A DNA stretch of 64,000 bases, from contig BLJB01000008.1 in the NCBI GenBank assembly GCA_013423325.1, positions 62,001 through 126,000 of the forward strand, in the 5' to 3' direction. Each line of letters starts with the position of its first letter. Positions within the stretch are counted from its first letter, which is position 1. This stretch comes from Usnea hakonensis (Eukaryota > Ascomycota > Lecanoromycetes > Lecanorales > Parmeliaceae). Below the pieces are notes generated by a model. The model searched no databases. It had not been told where the DNA came from and worked only from the letters and a program-made list of their open reading frames with translations. Position numbers and translations under genes: made by a program. Positions 54,581-64,000 of the stretch are shown piece by piece.

Positions 54581-55807
54581 ATGGCTGACCAAACACCCAA
54601 ATCCTACCACACGGATCCTAACCTCTACCTCTACACCTCCCTCACAGCCGGCTCCTCCCAGATTATTACTGCAACATCGCGCATGGAAACTATTCTGAAA
54701 GCGAACAAAATTAAATTTCAAGCTCTAGACGTTGCTACAGATGAGAAGGCTCGCATGTTATGGGGCCGAAGAGCAGGCAAAAGAAAACTGCCTGGGCTAG
54801 TAAGGATGGGTATGATCGTTGGCGATCTGGAGGAAGTTGAGGAGTGGAACGAGTATGGGGAGCTCAGAGACAATGTTGAACCCGGACCCAAGCCACCACC
54901 ATCGGCACCAGTAACGCCTTCGAAGACCCCAGTTGCTCCATCCTCAGATACCATGTCTACAGCGCTTGGCATGAACCCTGTCACACCATCCAAACCACCT
55001 CCCTTTATTTCCTCCACAGAAACCCCACCTCGCCACACTCCCTCCTCAACGGATAGTCCTCTTACCACAGCTATGCGACAAGCTGGTTTCGAAGCAGCGA
55101 AGAAAGCTGGGGATGCCAGATCGAAAGCTCGAGCTGAGGCACTACAAGCATCAAAAGCTCAAGCGGATACGCCGAGCTCAGAGACACTACAAAAATTAGA
55201 TCACTCAGGTCCAACGGGTATGCCACCACCGAGCGGGACGACGGAGGCAGGCGAAGCCTTGAAGGCTGAGACGGGGAACACAAGTGTGCAGGGAAATGCG
55301 GACCATGTACCACTTACGGGAGAGGGCAAACAAGAGGCTGAAAAAGAAAGCAAGAAATCAAATGTGCAAGGAGTGGGAACGACAGAATCTGACAAAGCGA
55401 AGACTCGCAGCAAAGGGACAGAGTCGCTTAGCTCGAAAGAGGTAGAAGATTCGGCGAACAGGTCCATAGTAGCGGACAGCTCAGAAAATGTACTAGAGGG
55501 AAAAGGTCAAGGCGGATCGTCGACGGACGAAATACCAAGTTCAGAGGAGGTCAATGCAGCAGCAAACACAGCAATTCTGCAAGACAAGTCACATATTTTT
55601 CTTATGGGGTCTGAGGAGCTAGGCAGGACGCGACTGTCCGAGCCAGTCGGAGAAACAGCTGGGTCAGGCAATGCAGAAGAGAGGGCTGGATCAGAGTTAA
55701 AGGAGGCAACAACCGTTCCAGACGGGGGCCAGGGACTACCAGGGAAGAAGACGCAGGATCAACCAGCTGCGAGTGCTGTGGAAGCTGGTATTAGCGTTGC
55801 TGATTGA
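54581..55807 (+). CDS. SH3BGR/glutaredoxin-like domain protein with long disordered tail
   Basis: A single-exon gene of 408 aa starting at 54581. Residues 15-100 match the SH3BGR (thioredoxin-fold) domain common in fungi: LYLYTSLTAGSSQIITATSRMETILKANKIKF, DVATDEKARMLWGRRAGKRKLPGLV, then GDLEEVEEWNEYGEL. No CxxC active site is present, so redox activity is unlikely. The remaining 300 residues are low-complexity, rich in Pro, Ser, Thr, Glu and Lys (VTPSKTPVAPSS), with a helical Ala/Lys stretch around 165-190. In budding yeast the related domain occurs in Aip5, an actin-assembly factor, at the C-terminus. Here the order is reversed. A polarity or actin-related role is plausible by analogy only. 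Confidence 0.85.
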   Translation: MADQTPKSYHTDPNLYLYTSLTAGSSQIITATSRMETILKANKIKFQALDVATDEKARMLWGRRAGKRKLPGLVRMGMIVGDLEEVEEWNEYGELRDNVEPGPKPPPSAPVTPSKTPVAPSSDTMSTALGMNPVTPSKPPPFISSTETPPRHTPSSTDSPLTTAMRQAGFEAAKKAGDARSKARAEALQASKAQADTPSSETLQKLDHSGPTGMPPPSGTTEAGEALKAETGNTSVQGNADHVPLTGEGKQEAEKESKKSNVQGVGTTESDKAKTRSKGTESLSSKEVEDSANRSIVADSSENVLEGKGQGGSSTDEIPSSEEVNAAANTAILQDKSHIFLMGSEELGRTRLSEPVGETAGSGNAEERAGSELKEATTVPDGGQGLPGKKTQDQPAASAVEAGISVAD

Positions 55808-56046
55808 TAGAATCATGTTACTTCTTCATGTAGTCTACGTTGGATCGAAACCGTAGAGTGATCAGCAATCTGATGCTTACCTTACGTGGCGTCATTTATC
55901 TCTCAGTCCTCAGTGATCCCGTGCACTCATGTCGGCTTTGAAATTCATTTACTACGGGAGCCGAGAACTCTCTGCCGCACTATAACGGCAGGACCCTCGG
56001 ACAATGAAGATTCATTGTCAACGACCAAGCTCTCACGTTGCGCGCA

Positions 56047-56581
56047 ATGCTTTTCTTCAGGTACCCTTTTCTCCCTTTGTCTACAGCAAATACCTGACAG
56101 CGCTCATACTGACAGTTATCCGCCCTAGCTTCTTCAAGACCCTTGTCGACCACGAAGTCACCGTCGAGCTCAAAAATGACATCTCCATCAAGGGTATACT
56201 AAAGTCCGTGGACCAATTCTTGAACATCAAGCTCGATGATATACAAGTGGTTGAAGAGTTGAAGTACCCGCACTTGGTGAGTCCAGTGTCCTATTCCTCT
56301 CATCTACAAACAATAGCGGGGATTTCACAATGGGACCGACTGTAGAGCAGAGCGCTGATCATCTGGTTTTACATCTAGTCCTCTGTCAAGAACGTTTTTA
56401 TCCGGGGTAGCGTCGTGCGATACGTGCATTTACCTGGGGCCGCAGTGGATGTGGCACTGTTGGAGGATGCTACAAGGAGAGGTACGTGGCATTCTACGAT
56501 GGCTTTGGCGTAAGGATAGTCCAAAAGCTGACCGTGCATGGTCCCATAGAAGCTGCTTCGCAAGCATCCAAACCTCGATGA
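56047..56581 (+). CDS. LSM2: U6 snRNA-associated Sm-like protein LSm2
   Basis: Predicted 98 aa in four exons: 56047-56060 (only 14 nt), 56129-56276, 56379-56481 and 56550-56581. The protein reads MLFFSFFKTLVDHEVTVELK, then DQFLNIKLDDIQVVEELKYPHL, SSVKNVFIRGSVVRYVHLPG and LLEDATRREAASQASKPR. This is LSm2 nearly residue for residue, including Sm1 and Sm2 motifs (IRGSVVRYV). It is part of the LSm2-8 ring on U6 snRNA (splicing, nucleus) and the LSm1-7 ring (mRNA decay, cytoplasm). The tiny first exon, just past the start codon, is typical for this gene in fungi. Single copy, essential in yeast. Confidence 0.95.
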
Positions 56582-57117
56582 TCGACCCTGGATTAGAGAA
56601 GATGGAACATAAAGGGCACTGTTTAGATGAGGTGCAAAGAAGCAACCGCTCAACTATAAGAGACCCGACCACAGGCAAGAGGTCCCAGCATAGGACAGCC
56701 AAAGTCGCGTGAATTTAGCGGAAGGGAGCAAAGGCACAGGTGCCGTTGAGCGAGATACGAAAAAAGGGCATGGCATCCAGGGTTCTAAGGTCGAGATCTA
56801 GGGTGACTCAAGATCGTCTATGGAGATCTTGAGCTCCCGTTACGGAACAATTACCAATCCAGTCTTTGTAGTACTTGGAAAGCAATCCTGGATCCCTACG
56901 AGAGTAAAGCATGCAGTAGTATTGTGGTGTCCAATAGTAAGCTAGTGTGGCCAATCACGTGAATGCCTGTATGCTTCGCGACTCCCGTCATGCATGTCAT
57001 GCATCTCCGATCTTCCCAACTTGACATTATTTCTACTGGAGTGTAAGCAAAGGGCTATCAAGCAGATTCAGAAGTATATTGAGTCCGTCCATTACTCGAC
57101 ATGCTCGACAATTCTCG
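56582..57117. other. Intergenic region between LSm2 and Pso2
   Basis: No gene is seen. A ATGCATGTCATGCAT repeat lies near 56990-57004. The Pso2 reading frame stays open a short way upstream of its first ATG (to a TTG at 57079), so a short upstream exon is not excluded. Confidence 0.4.
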
Positions 57118-59829
57118 ATGTTTCGCAAACCCAGAGAAGCGGCGACTCCAATAGCCAGCGAGACAGACCTTCGGCCCTCCATCGGCCGGCCTCCAACACC
57201 ACCCTCGATTAAAGGTCCCAGGGCATCTCCAATCTCTAGCAGTACCACATACTCAATGGCTGCCTCAACGCCTCTACAGGTCAAGACGACAGCTCCGCCA
57301 AAGAGGACTCCTTTGCCTAGTGCGGGGAAAGCAAAGGGCAAGCCCAATGGTAACATCATGAGCTTCTTTAAGAAAGCACAGTCGACTGGTAAAGTAGTCA
57401 CAGATAAGCAAGAAGAAGATGATGTCCTTTTTTTGGAGAATAGCCTGGCGAAGGACGATGCGATTATCCCCCTGCAAACTCCAACGCCACCTCGAGAAGA
57501 GTGTTCGAACGAAACCTTACTGGAGGATATTGATGTTAGCGTCCAAGGCTCACCACTGTCTCGTTATAACGAGGATGGGTTGCCGAGTAAAAGAAGACGT
57601 ACAGGGATTACACGGGAGCAGTCGCAGGTTGGAGAGATCAAAGCCGTCGCAAACAAGGGGCCTTTTATTGATGACTCAGACTCAGACGATCAGTCCGTCG
57701 AGACATCAAAGCTGCCAGTCTTTGAGAATGCGAGCCATGAGAAGGAGAGCGAGACGATACCCCGAGAGACTTCACCAGTGATCGAGGGACAGTCATTAGG
57801 AAAGGATCGAATTGGTCCGGCAGTGCCCAACCTAAAGCGAGAGACAACCAGCATTGGAGAAGCCAACGACTTTGATGGAATTGAGGACTTCATTGATGAC
57901 GAGTTCCCTGAAGAGGGCGAGGAATATCTAGAACGAAGGTGGATGGAGGAGCAAGCGGAGTTTGAAGAGGGGTTGGAAGAGGAAAGTCAGGCCGTGGGGA
58001 ATAATACAATGGAAGTGGAATCGGGAGACTCTATAGATACAACCAAGTCTATGCCGCGAACGAATGGATCTACGACTTGTCCAATATGTGGTGGGAACAC
58101 GGCAGGATTGACTGACCAGGTATGAGAGCGCCCAAATGTTCCTGCTTGGTCTAACTATTCATAGGAGGTGTCCGTTCATGTCAATGACTGTATAGACGGC
58201 AAGGCACAGCCTCTCGGAGCTAGCGCCCCACCTACACCTGCTTCCATCTCCGTTAAAGTGAAGTTGGAGAACGGAGTTCCTCCTCACAAGCGCTTCCAAC
58301 GCGCAGCGATTGCAAAGCCAGGGCAGGAGAACCCTTTTGGGCTGACTTTGGAGCCCACTAAATCATCATCAGCGTTTTCCAAGCTTATGTCAGGTCATGC
58401 CGAAGATGCTGCGTGGGCAAGTGCTGCAGCAACGGAGTCGGTGTCTCGCGGCAAACCTGCATATCAGCGGACATGTCCATTCTACAAGATTATGCCGGGA
58501 CTCTTCATCTGCGTCGATGCCTTTCGATATGGTGCAGTTCAAGGGTGTAATGCTTACTTCCTGAGCCATTTTCACAGCGATCATTACATTGGTCTCACAT
58601 CGTCATGGTGTCACGGTCCGATCTACTGCAGTCATGTCACGGCAAACTTGGTTAGGCGACAATTGAGAGTTGACCCTAAATGGGTCGTTGATCTCGAATT
58701 TGATAAGAAGGTCGAAGTACCCGGGACCCAAGGTGTCGAGGTCACAATGATACCAGCAAATCACTGTCCAGGAAGCTCGCTTTATCTTTTCGAAAAGGTA
58801 GTTGGAAAAGGGAAAAGCCCAAAGGTCCAGAGAGTCCTGCATTGTGGAGACTTCCGTGCTTGTCCCGCCCATGTACAACACGCCAAGCTACGGCCGGACA
58901 TTGTTGATACAATTACTGGCAGGAATTTGGCACAGCAGAAGCTCGATGTATGCTACCTCGACACAACATATTTAACACCCAAGTACGCATTTCCTAGCCA
59001 GGAAGAAGTCATCAAGGCTTGCGCCGATATGTGTGTAAGCCTCAGCAAAGATTTTGTAGATGAAAGCGACAGCTGGGAGCAAACTAAGAAAGAGCGGGCT
59101 GGTGACGGCATGGTAAAGTTCGTTCGCAAGACATCCGTCAAAGAGGAGGTGGAGGAAGACGATGTGAAGATCAAGATCGAAGATGAACATTCGAAGAAGG
59201 CAAGGGGGCGTCTTCTCGTAATCGTTGGCACCTACAGCATAGGCAAAGAGAGAATCTGCCTAGGCGTGGCCAAAGCACTGAACAGCAAGATATATGCTCC
59301 TCCGAATAAGCAAAAGATATGCGCTGCCCTTGAAGACCCAGAGCTATCAGCGCGCTTGACAAACGACCCTCTCGAAGCCCAAGTACATATGCAAATGCTC
59401 ATGGAGATCCGAGCAGAGACTCTAGCCGACTACCTTACCAGCTTCAAACCGCACTTCTCTCGCGTCGTTGGCTTCAGGCCATCAGGATGGAATTACCGGC
59501 CACCGAATAGCCGCTTTACAGAGTCTCCAGCCGTCCAGACCGTTCTCCATTCCGACAATTGGAAGTCGCGATACTCGATGGCAGAACTCACGCCGCAACG
59601 AGGCAGCACCCGAGAAGCGAACTGCTTCGGAGTGCCGTATAGCGAACACAGCAGCTTTAGGGAGTTGACCATGTTCTGCTGTGCCTTGAGGATAGATAAG
59701 ATCATTCCAACGGTGAATGTAGGGTCAGCAAAGTCTAGGGAGAGGATGAAGGCGTGGTGTGAGAAGTGGACGTTGGAGAAGAAGAAGAATGGGTTGTTCA
59801 AGATAGCTGATGGTCAAACGTCATGGTGA
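57118..59829 (+). CDS. PSO2: DNA interstrand-crosslink repair nuclease Pso2/SNM1
   Basis: Predicted 888 aa in two exons, 57118-58119 and 58165-59829. The 45 bp intron has a CTAAC branch site. The N-terminal 315 residues are disordered and acidic/basic, with SKRRRT-type basic patches and an FFKK segment (NIMSFFKKAQS) resembling a PCNA-binding-like motif. A UBZ4-type zinc finger is split by the intron: C321-PI-C324 and H339-x3-C343. The metallo-beta-lactamase/beta-CASP nuclease follows: HFHSDH (469-474), NHCPGSS, HCGDFR, and the beta-CASP end VGTYSIGKERICLGVAKAL and PYSEHSSF. All metal ligands are intact. It acts in the nucleus as a 5'-3' exonuclease processing crosslinks. The start at 57118 is the first ATG. 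Confidence 0.93.
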
Positions 59830-60585
59830 GCTTCTGTAGATGTTGCAGATGAACAACAACCAAGTCCGAGGTCCGAGCGATTCCAATGATCCTACGGATT
59901 TGTTAATCCGTTTTCGAGATTCACGTCTCACATCTGGATTGTTTGCTGTCTTCGCTGGTCTATGTGGTGGTGGATCATCTCTTTGAAGAATGATTGTTAT
60001 CAGGTGATCACGGTTGCTTCTCAAACCTTTTAGCGAATGCGCTGAGCTTACAAGGCTGTCAGTCGCTGCATTGAAGTTTACTTTGTACTTGCCGGAATCA
60101 CAACATCTTGATCAGTCCGCGACCAAGGCCACGACTAGGCTCAAATTAGTACTTCCTCGTCGTTTTAATCCGGGTACTAGCATCTCTTGCGGACGACTTT
60201 GGCTACATTTCTCTCATCAAGACAAGAAATTGATTTCAGGCGGAGTTTCTGAGCGAGAGCTCACGAGATCTTCGTGAGTAGAGAACATGTTCTATTTGTA
60301 GATATATTTTTGCCTATGATCAAATGATGCAAGGAATCGGAGTCCGGATACTTGGTTGGCCAGTCACGAAACGCGGTCAGGAATGGAGATCGCGTTTCGA
60401 GCAGGCAGTAAGGGGGGTACTGTATCCTTAATCTCGAGGCTGGCATAAAGTGTCCAGAACCGCCCACTCATCGTTTTCTGGTCCTTCGCTCCTTGTACTC
60501 ACAGCTTTTGAGATTCCGTCCACTCGTTCTACCATCGCAAGCTCTTCTCTAGACGAGATACAGCAGACAAGTCTACAGTCACAAA
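59830..60585. other. Intergenic region
   Basis: No gene supported. The end (60440-60585) is the C/T-rich promoter and leader of the wall-protein gene, with a weak gcataaagt element near 60442. Confidence 0.4.
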
Positions 60586-61176
60586 ATGCACAACCTAGCC
60601 AAATCCTACCTCTTCCTCTCACTCCTCCCCCTCGCCTTCGCAGACGCAGTAACTCAAATCAGCGACGGGCAAATCCAAGAGCCCGCCGAAGCGCCCTCGG
60701 TCGCAGTTCCCAAGATCGCCATCGCAGCCACGAGCGCCCCTACAACACCACCACCACCACCACCACAAACCCTCACCTCCACACCCGCCCCCGCCCTCAA
60801 ACCCTCCTCCCCACCAGCCGCGGCATTAAACGAAGCAGGAGCCATCGCCTCCCCTCCAAAAGCAAACAGCACCCTCCCCGCCCCCGCCAAAATCCAAGAA
60901 GCCGGCACCACAGCGCCAATCCTCATCGCCCCCGCTGCAAACATCACCGTGCCCAAACACTACGCAGCGTCCCAGCCAAGCGCGAGTGGGGCCATGATGT
61001 CCCCTGCGGAAAACGGGACCGCGCCTACGGTGCCGACTATGGCACCGACGAGTGTGGAGGGGAGTCCGAGGGAGGCGGGGACGAATGCGGTTGCGACGGG
61101 GATGGGGGCGAGGGTTGGGGTGAGTTTTGGGGTTGGGGTGGTTGGGGTGTTTGGGTTGGTGGTTATGTTGGGCTAG
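60586..61176 (+). CDS. PIR-motif cell-wall protein with GPI-type C-terminus
   Basis: A single-exon gene of 196 aa. Residues 1-20 form a signal peptide (SYLFLSLLPLAFADA). Just after it comes AVTQISDGQIQ, matching the PIR repeat core (Q-[IV]-x-D-G-Q-[IV]-Q) whose first Gln is esterified to beta-1,3-glucan in yeast Pir proteins. The rest is Pro/Ala/Ser/Thr-rich (poly-Pro near 62-67) with potential N-glycosylation sites (NST, NIT, NGT). The last 23 residues are hydrophobic (GVSFGVGVVGVFGLVVMLG), and a small-residue omega site probably lies before, so GPI anchoring is likely. Single PIR copies occur in many filamentous ascomycete wall proteins. Role: cell-wall structure. Confidence 0.7.
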   Translation: MHNLAKSYLFLSLLPLAFADAVTQISDGQIQEPAEAPSVAVPKIAIAATSAPTTPPPPPPQTLTSTPAPALKPSSPPAAALNEAGAIASPPKANSTLPAPAKIQEAGTTAPILIAPAANITVPKHYAASQPSASGAMMSPAENGTAPTVPTMAPTSVEGSPREAGTNAVATGMGARVGVSFGVGVVGVFGLVVMLG

Positions 61177-62734
61177 GCTGTTGGTATGGGTGTACGGTGA
61201 GGGTGGGTGGGAGATGGTTGATTGAGATTGTGGGAATCTGAGTGGAGGGCGCTGGTAGAGGTTTTTAGCGTGGTGGAATGGAAGATTCGATGGGCACTGG
61301 CTTTTGGAAATTCGGCTCAATGCTGTACGCTGTCTTGTTGTATTAGTAGCACTAGAGAATCGAAAGATGATAATCGCTTTTATAACGCGCCTTCCTTCCC
61401 CCTTCTCCCCCCCCGCTCCCTACCATCCACACCACAAACCAACAAGCAACAACCATTCCCCCTCATCCCAGCACCATCTTGATCAACCCCTCTCCTCCTC
61501 ACCCTTCCTTCCGATCACCCAGCTAATCTCCCAGACCACCATCTCAGTAGGAGTAAGTACTATTGAAAATAAGGTAAGGTACCTTAAGTAGAGCTTTTTA
61601 AAGAGATTATATAGGTACTTAGGATGAAGGGTCAGAGCTAGTAAATAAGTAAACTCATTGGAAAAGTGACAAGGAGGACACAGTGGATTTTTAGAGAGGA
61701 AGTGAGGAAGGGAAGATGTTTATAGGGTTTAAATTTTAGATATCTGCCGCAAAGCTGTTTTAAATCTTTGGAAAAGGGGAGATATTTTGAGTGGTTGTGT
61801 TATGTTACTGGGATGGGTAGGTAAGGTAGGTAGTTTGGGCTCAAACTGCTACGTCGTCAAGTGAATGAATGAGCAAGTTCCGTATCCGAAAGGAGAGGAG
61901 GGAGAGTTAGAGCTATACGTATATATTTTGCCGTGGCTACTCCTCCAGCTATCCTTTATTGCGTAGGAAGATCAGTGGTGCTGAGGCCTTGAATGGCACA
62001 TATCCACCACCCCAGAATAATTTCGGGACTGGAGAAGTAACATACGTAGTATCTCCCCTGATTTTCGATTAGGGCTGAGGTTATTGATCGACGCGGGGTT
62101 GAAACATTCTACGCCGTGGCAGAGTGGTATTGCGGCGGCGCTGTTTTGGTAATGCATGCAGAGGGGGGTTTGTTTATAGGGGTAGGCGCCCGCAGACCGA
62201 CTGCGGCTCTCACGATCGGGGAGTCAGGATGGAATGGTTGACAAGAGGAGAGAAAACGATTTCGGGAAGTAAAGCAAGGGATCAGTAAGGCATGACGGGG
62301 AATAGAAGTATCTCAATTGGACGCGACTGACGCGATCAAGGCTTGGCGCTCGGCGAGGCCGGCTGTGTCCATGGACGCTAAGGTATAAGGTAATCACGTA
62401 ATCAATCTGATAAGGCTGAGCATGCAGGAGCTGAGGCTCCGCCCTCCTTTTCTTCAACAACCTGAAACGCTCTCAAGTATATATCCTGCCATCCGTCTTT
62501 CTTCTTTTTCTGTATCATTATCGTTATAAAATGTCTGATCATTTTCTATATATTTTTTGACTTGTTTAACTTTCCATTTCCTGGCGGCTGTTCTGCGTTT
62601 TTCAATCGTTTCCCAGCCAGCTCTCTCAGCGACATATGGGAAACCCTCTCCAGATCCCAAGGCTGTAAGGAGATAAAAGTATTCCAAGGAGCTCTAATCC
62701 AGTAACACATCGCGCCACTGGTCAATTCTCAAAA
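61177..62734. other. Intergenic region
   Basis: About 1.5 kb without a supportable gene. Contains C-rich (61400-61520) and GGTAAGGTAGG-like (61550-61600 and 61815-61835) segments. Possibly long UTRs. Confidence 0.5.
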
Positions 62735-64000
62735 ATGTCTTCCACTCAGATGGCTTTGGAGTACCTATTAGTCTACTGCACGTCGCATGGACTAACAACA
62801 ATCGGTGAACCGCCATTACCAAAGACATATCAACCAGTCGGGGAGTCTCTACTGCAAACTTCGCGGGCGAACAAGCCCTCGAACATGGATTCAAAAGAGG
62901 CTATGCCAGTATGGATCGTACTCATTTTTCTCGCGCTTGCCACATTGAAGTACTGTCTCTCATTCGTCGTGAGTATCAGTCTCGATGGTATATAGTCATC
63001 TGAAATAACCTGTACCCATAGCTATTGTATGTATATCAAGTCATCTCGACAGTCATCATGGTCTCGGACCGAAAGATCGCCACCATTGCCGCAGCCAACG
63101 CACATAAACACCCCGAATCCCATCGTGCCCGTCTCGAAGATCTGATTCAAAAAATCCGCGTCATCGTCCGATTCAAATCAGCGAAAGCTAAACGACTCAG
63201 AAGCGTCTCTGTCGGTGAAGTCCGTCAAGATCTCAAGCGGAGAGATACCATTAAAAGCGGCCAACCTGTCGCCAAGCACGGCAAGAGCGCGATGATGAGA
63301 TCCTGGGATCATATCACCCGCTATCCCTGTTTTCGAGGATTCATCGGCCACCTGTACATGGCCGTCCCGCAATGGTATTTCGGGATGCTTTGTGACTTTT
63401 TCCTCTCAGGGCAGCCCAGCGAGCTCAACCTCGGGTACGGCACGACATCCATTATCCTGACAACACTATGGGGCTCCGGCCTCGCGACCTGGACGCACTA
63501 CACCATAACCCCCCCAAGAAAAAGCATCAACGTCCAAGACCATTTCCCAAAAGGCCCAAGCGTCCTCACCGATCTCTGGCCCCTAACCGCCTCATGGTCC
63601 GTAGCCGAGCACCTAACCCTAAGCCTCCCCCTAGCTCTCAGTCGAATCTTCAAACTAAAACACTACGCCTTCGACGTCGACTCCTGGAACACCCTCTCCC
63701 CAACCGATCAAACCAAGAAACTGCTTCAATTCGCCCTCGTCTTCGTGCTCTACCTCCTCCTCGTCGCCCTCGTCGCCATCCCCGCCACAATAACAATGCG
63801 GCGCGTCCACGCCTCCATGCTCTCAGACGACGACTTGGCCATCGTCCCCTTCCACCGCGGCGACAGAAGCCGCCTACACCCGTACTCCCAGCGCGCTAAG
63901 ATCCGCCAACCCGGCCTCACAGTCGCGGAAGCATTCAACACCATCACCTGGGACGCATATCTGCGAGTCGTATTCGTCTACGTCCAGTATTTCGCGCTGA
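62735..64000 (+). CDS. Multi-pass membrane protein of unknown function (partial, runs off the window)
   Basis: Exon 1 is 62735-62968 and exon 2 runs from 63022 past 64000, with a 53 bp GTGAGT to CATAG intron. The junction keeps one hydrophobic helix open (VWIVLIFLALATLKYCLSFV, then LLYVYQVISTVIMV). A cytosolic helical section follows (RKIATIAAANAHKHPES, RARLEDLIQKIRVIV), then RYPCFRGFIGHLYMAVPQWYFGMLCDFF and further membrane helices (LLQFALVFVLYLLLVALVAIPATITM). This pattern is that of a fungal membrane-protein family often labelled ubiquitin carrier in annotations, a label with no visible basis here. At least 404 residues are encoded. The C-terminus lies beyond the window. The ATG at 63058 would be an alternative start but would lose the first membrane helix. 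Confidence 0.75.

Noticed and set aside
1..64000. tRNA or rRNA genes and CRISPR-like arrays
   Set aside because: No cloverleaf with a recognisable T-loop motif, no rRNA-like block and no regularly spaced repeat array was seen by eye.

Overview
This window is nuclear DNA of a filamentous ascomycete (Pezizomycotina; the class is not resolved). The evidence is genes split by 45-100 bp GT-AG introns with CTRAY-type branch points, fungus-specific families (GH12 glucanase, CmcJ/AsaB-type enzyme, NB-ARC STAND proteins with fungal N-terminal domains, PIR-like wall protein), low gene density and no operons. All gene models were built by eye from splice signals plus family resemblance, and exon lists are given in the entries. 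No search or expression data were available.

Left third (1-21 kb): a secreted GH12 endoglucanase; a TcuA/fumarate-reductase-like flavoprotein whose last ~240 bp is duplicated in tandem but out of frame; a nuclear-looking DUF7924-type protein with a PD-(D/E)XK-like E-x-K core; a 2-oxoglutarate/Fe(II) dioxygenase with one GC-AG intron; an assembly-compromised poly-C tract with N runs; an AKR7-type aldo-keto reductase; a ~510 bp element with terminal inverted repeats; and a STAND protein (HeLo-like/Fungal_N + NB-ARC) that stops where its TPR array should begin.

Middle (21-43 kb): sparse, accessory-looking DNA with two small secreted proteins, a full-length STAND protein (DUF7708-like N-terminus, NB-ARC, TPR) divergent from an amidase with an unusual hydrophobic tail, a five-exon CmcJ/AsaB/GA4-desaturase-like gene, a small single-pass membrane protein, and a CorA-like transporter with GMT in place of GMN.

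Right third (43-64 kb): a large repeat-bearing adhesin-like secreted protein, two F-box proteins, an APH-fold kinase, an SH3BGR/glutaredoxin-like protein, and core genes LSm2 (U6 snRNP/mRNA decay) and Pso2/SNM1 (crosslink repair), then a PIR/GPI wall protein and a multi-pass membrane protein running off the end. This part looks like conserved housekeeping sequence, while 1-35 kb looks like accessory territory (STAND genes, secreted proteins, repeats, long empty stretches).

No clear biosynthetic cluster or CRISPR-like array is present. The most interesting material is the pair of STAND receptors in different states of preservation, the DUF7924 protein, the tail-duplicated flavoprotein, and the set of small secreted proteins with TATA elements 95-150 bp upstream.
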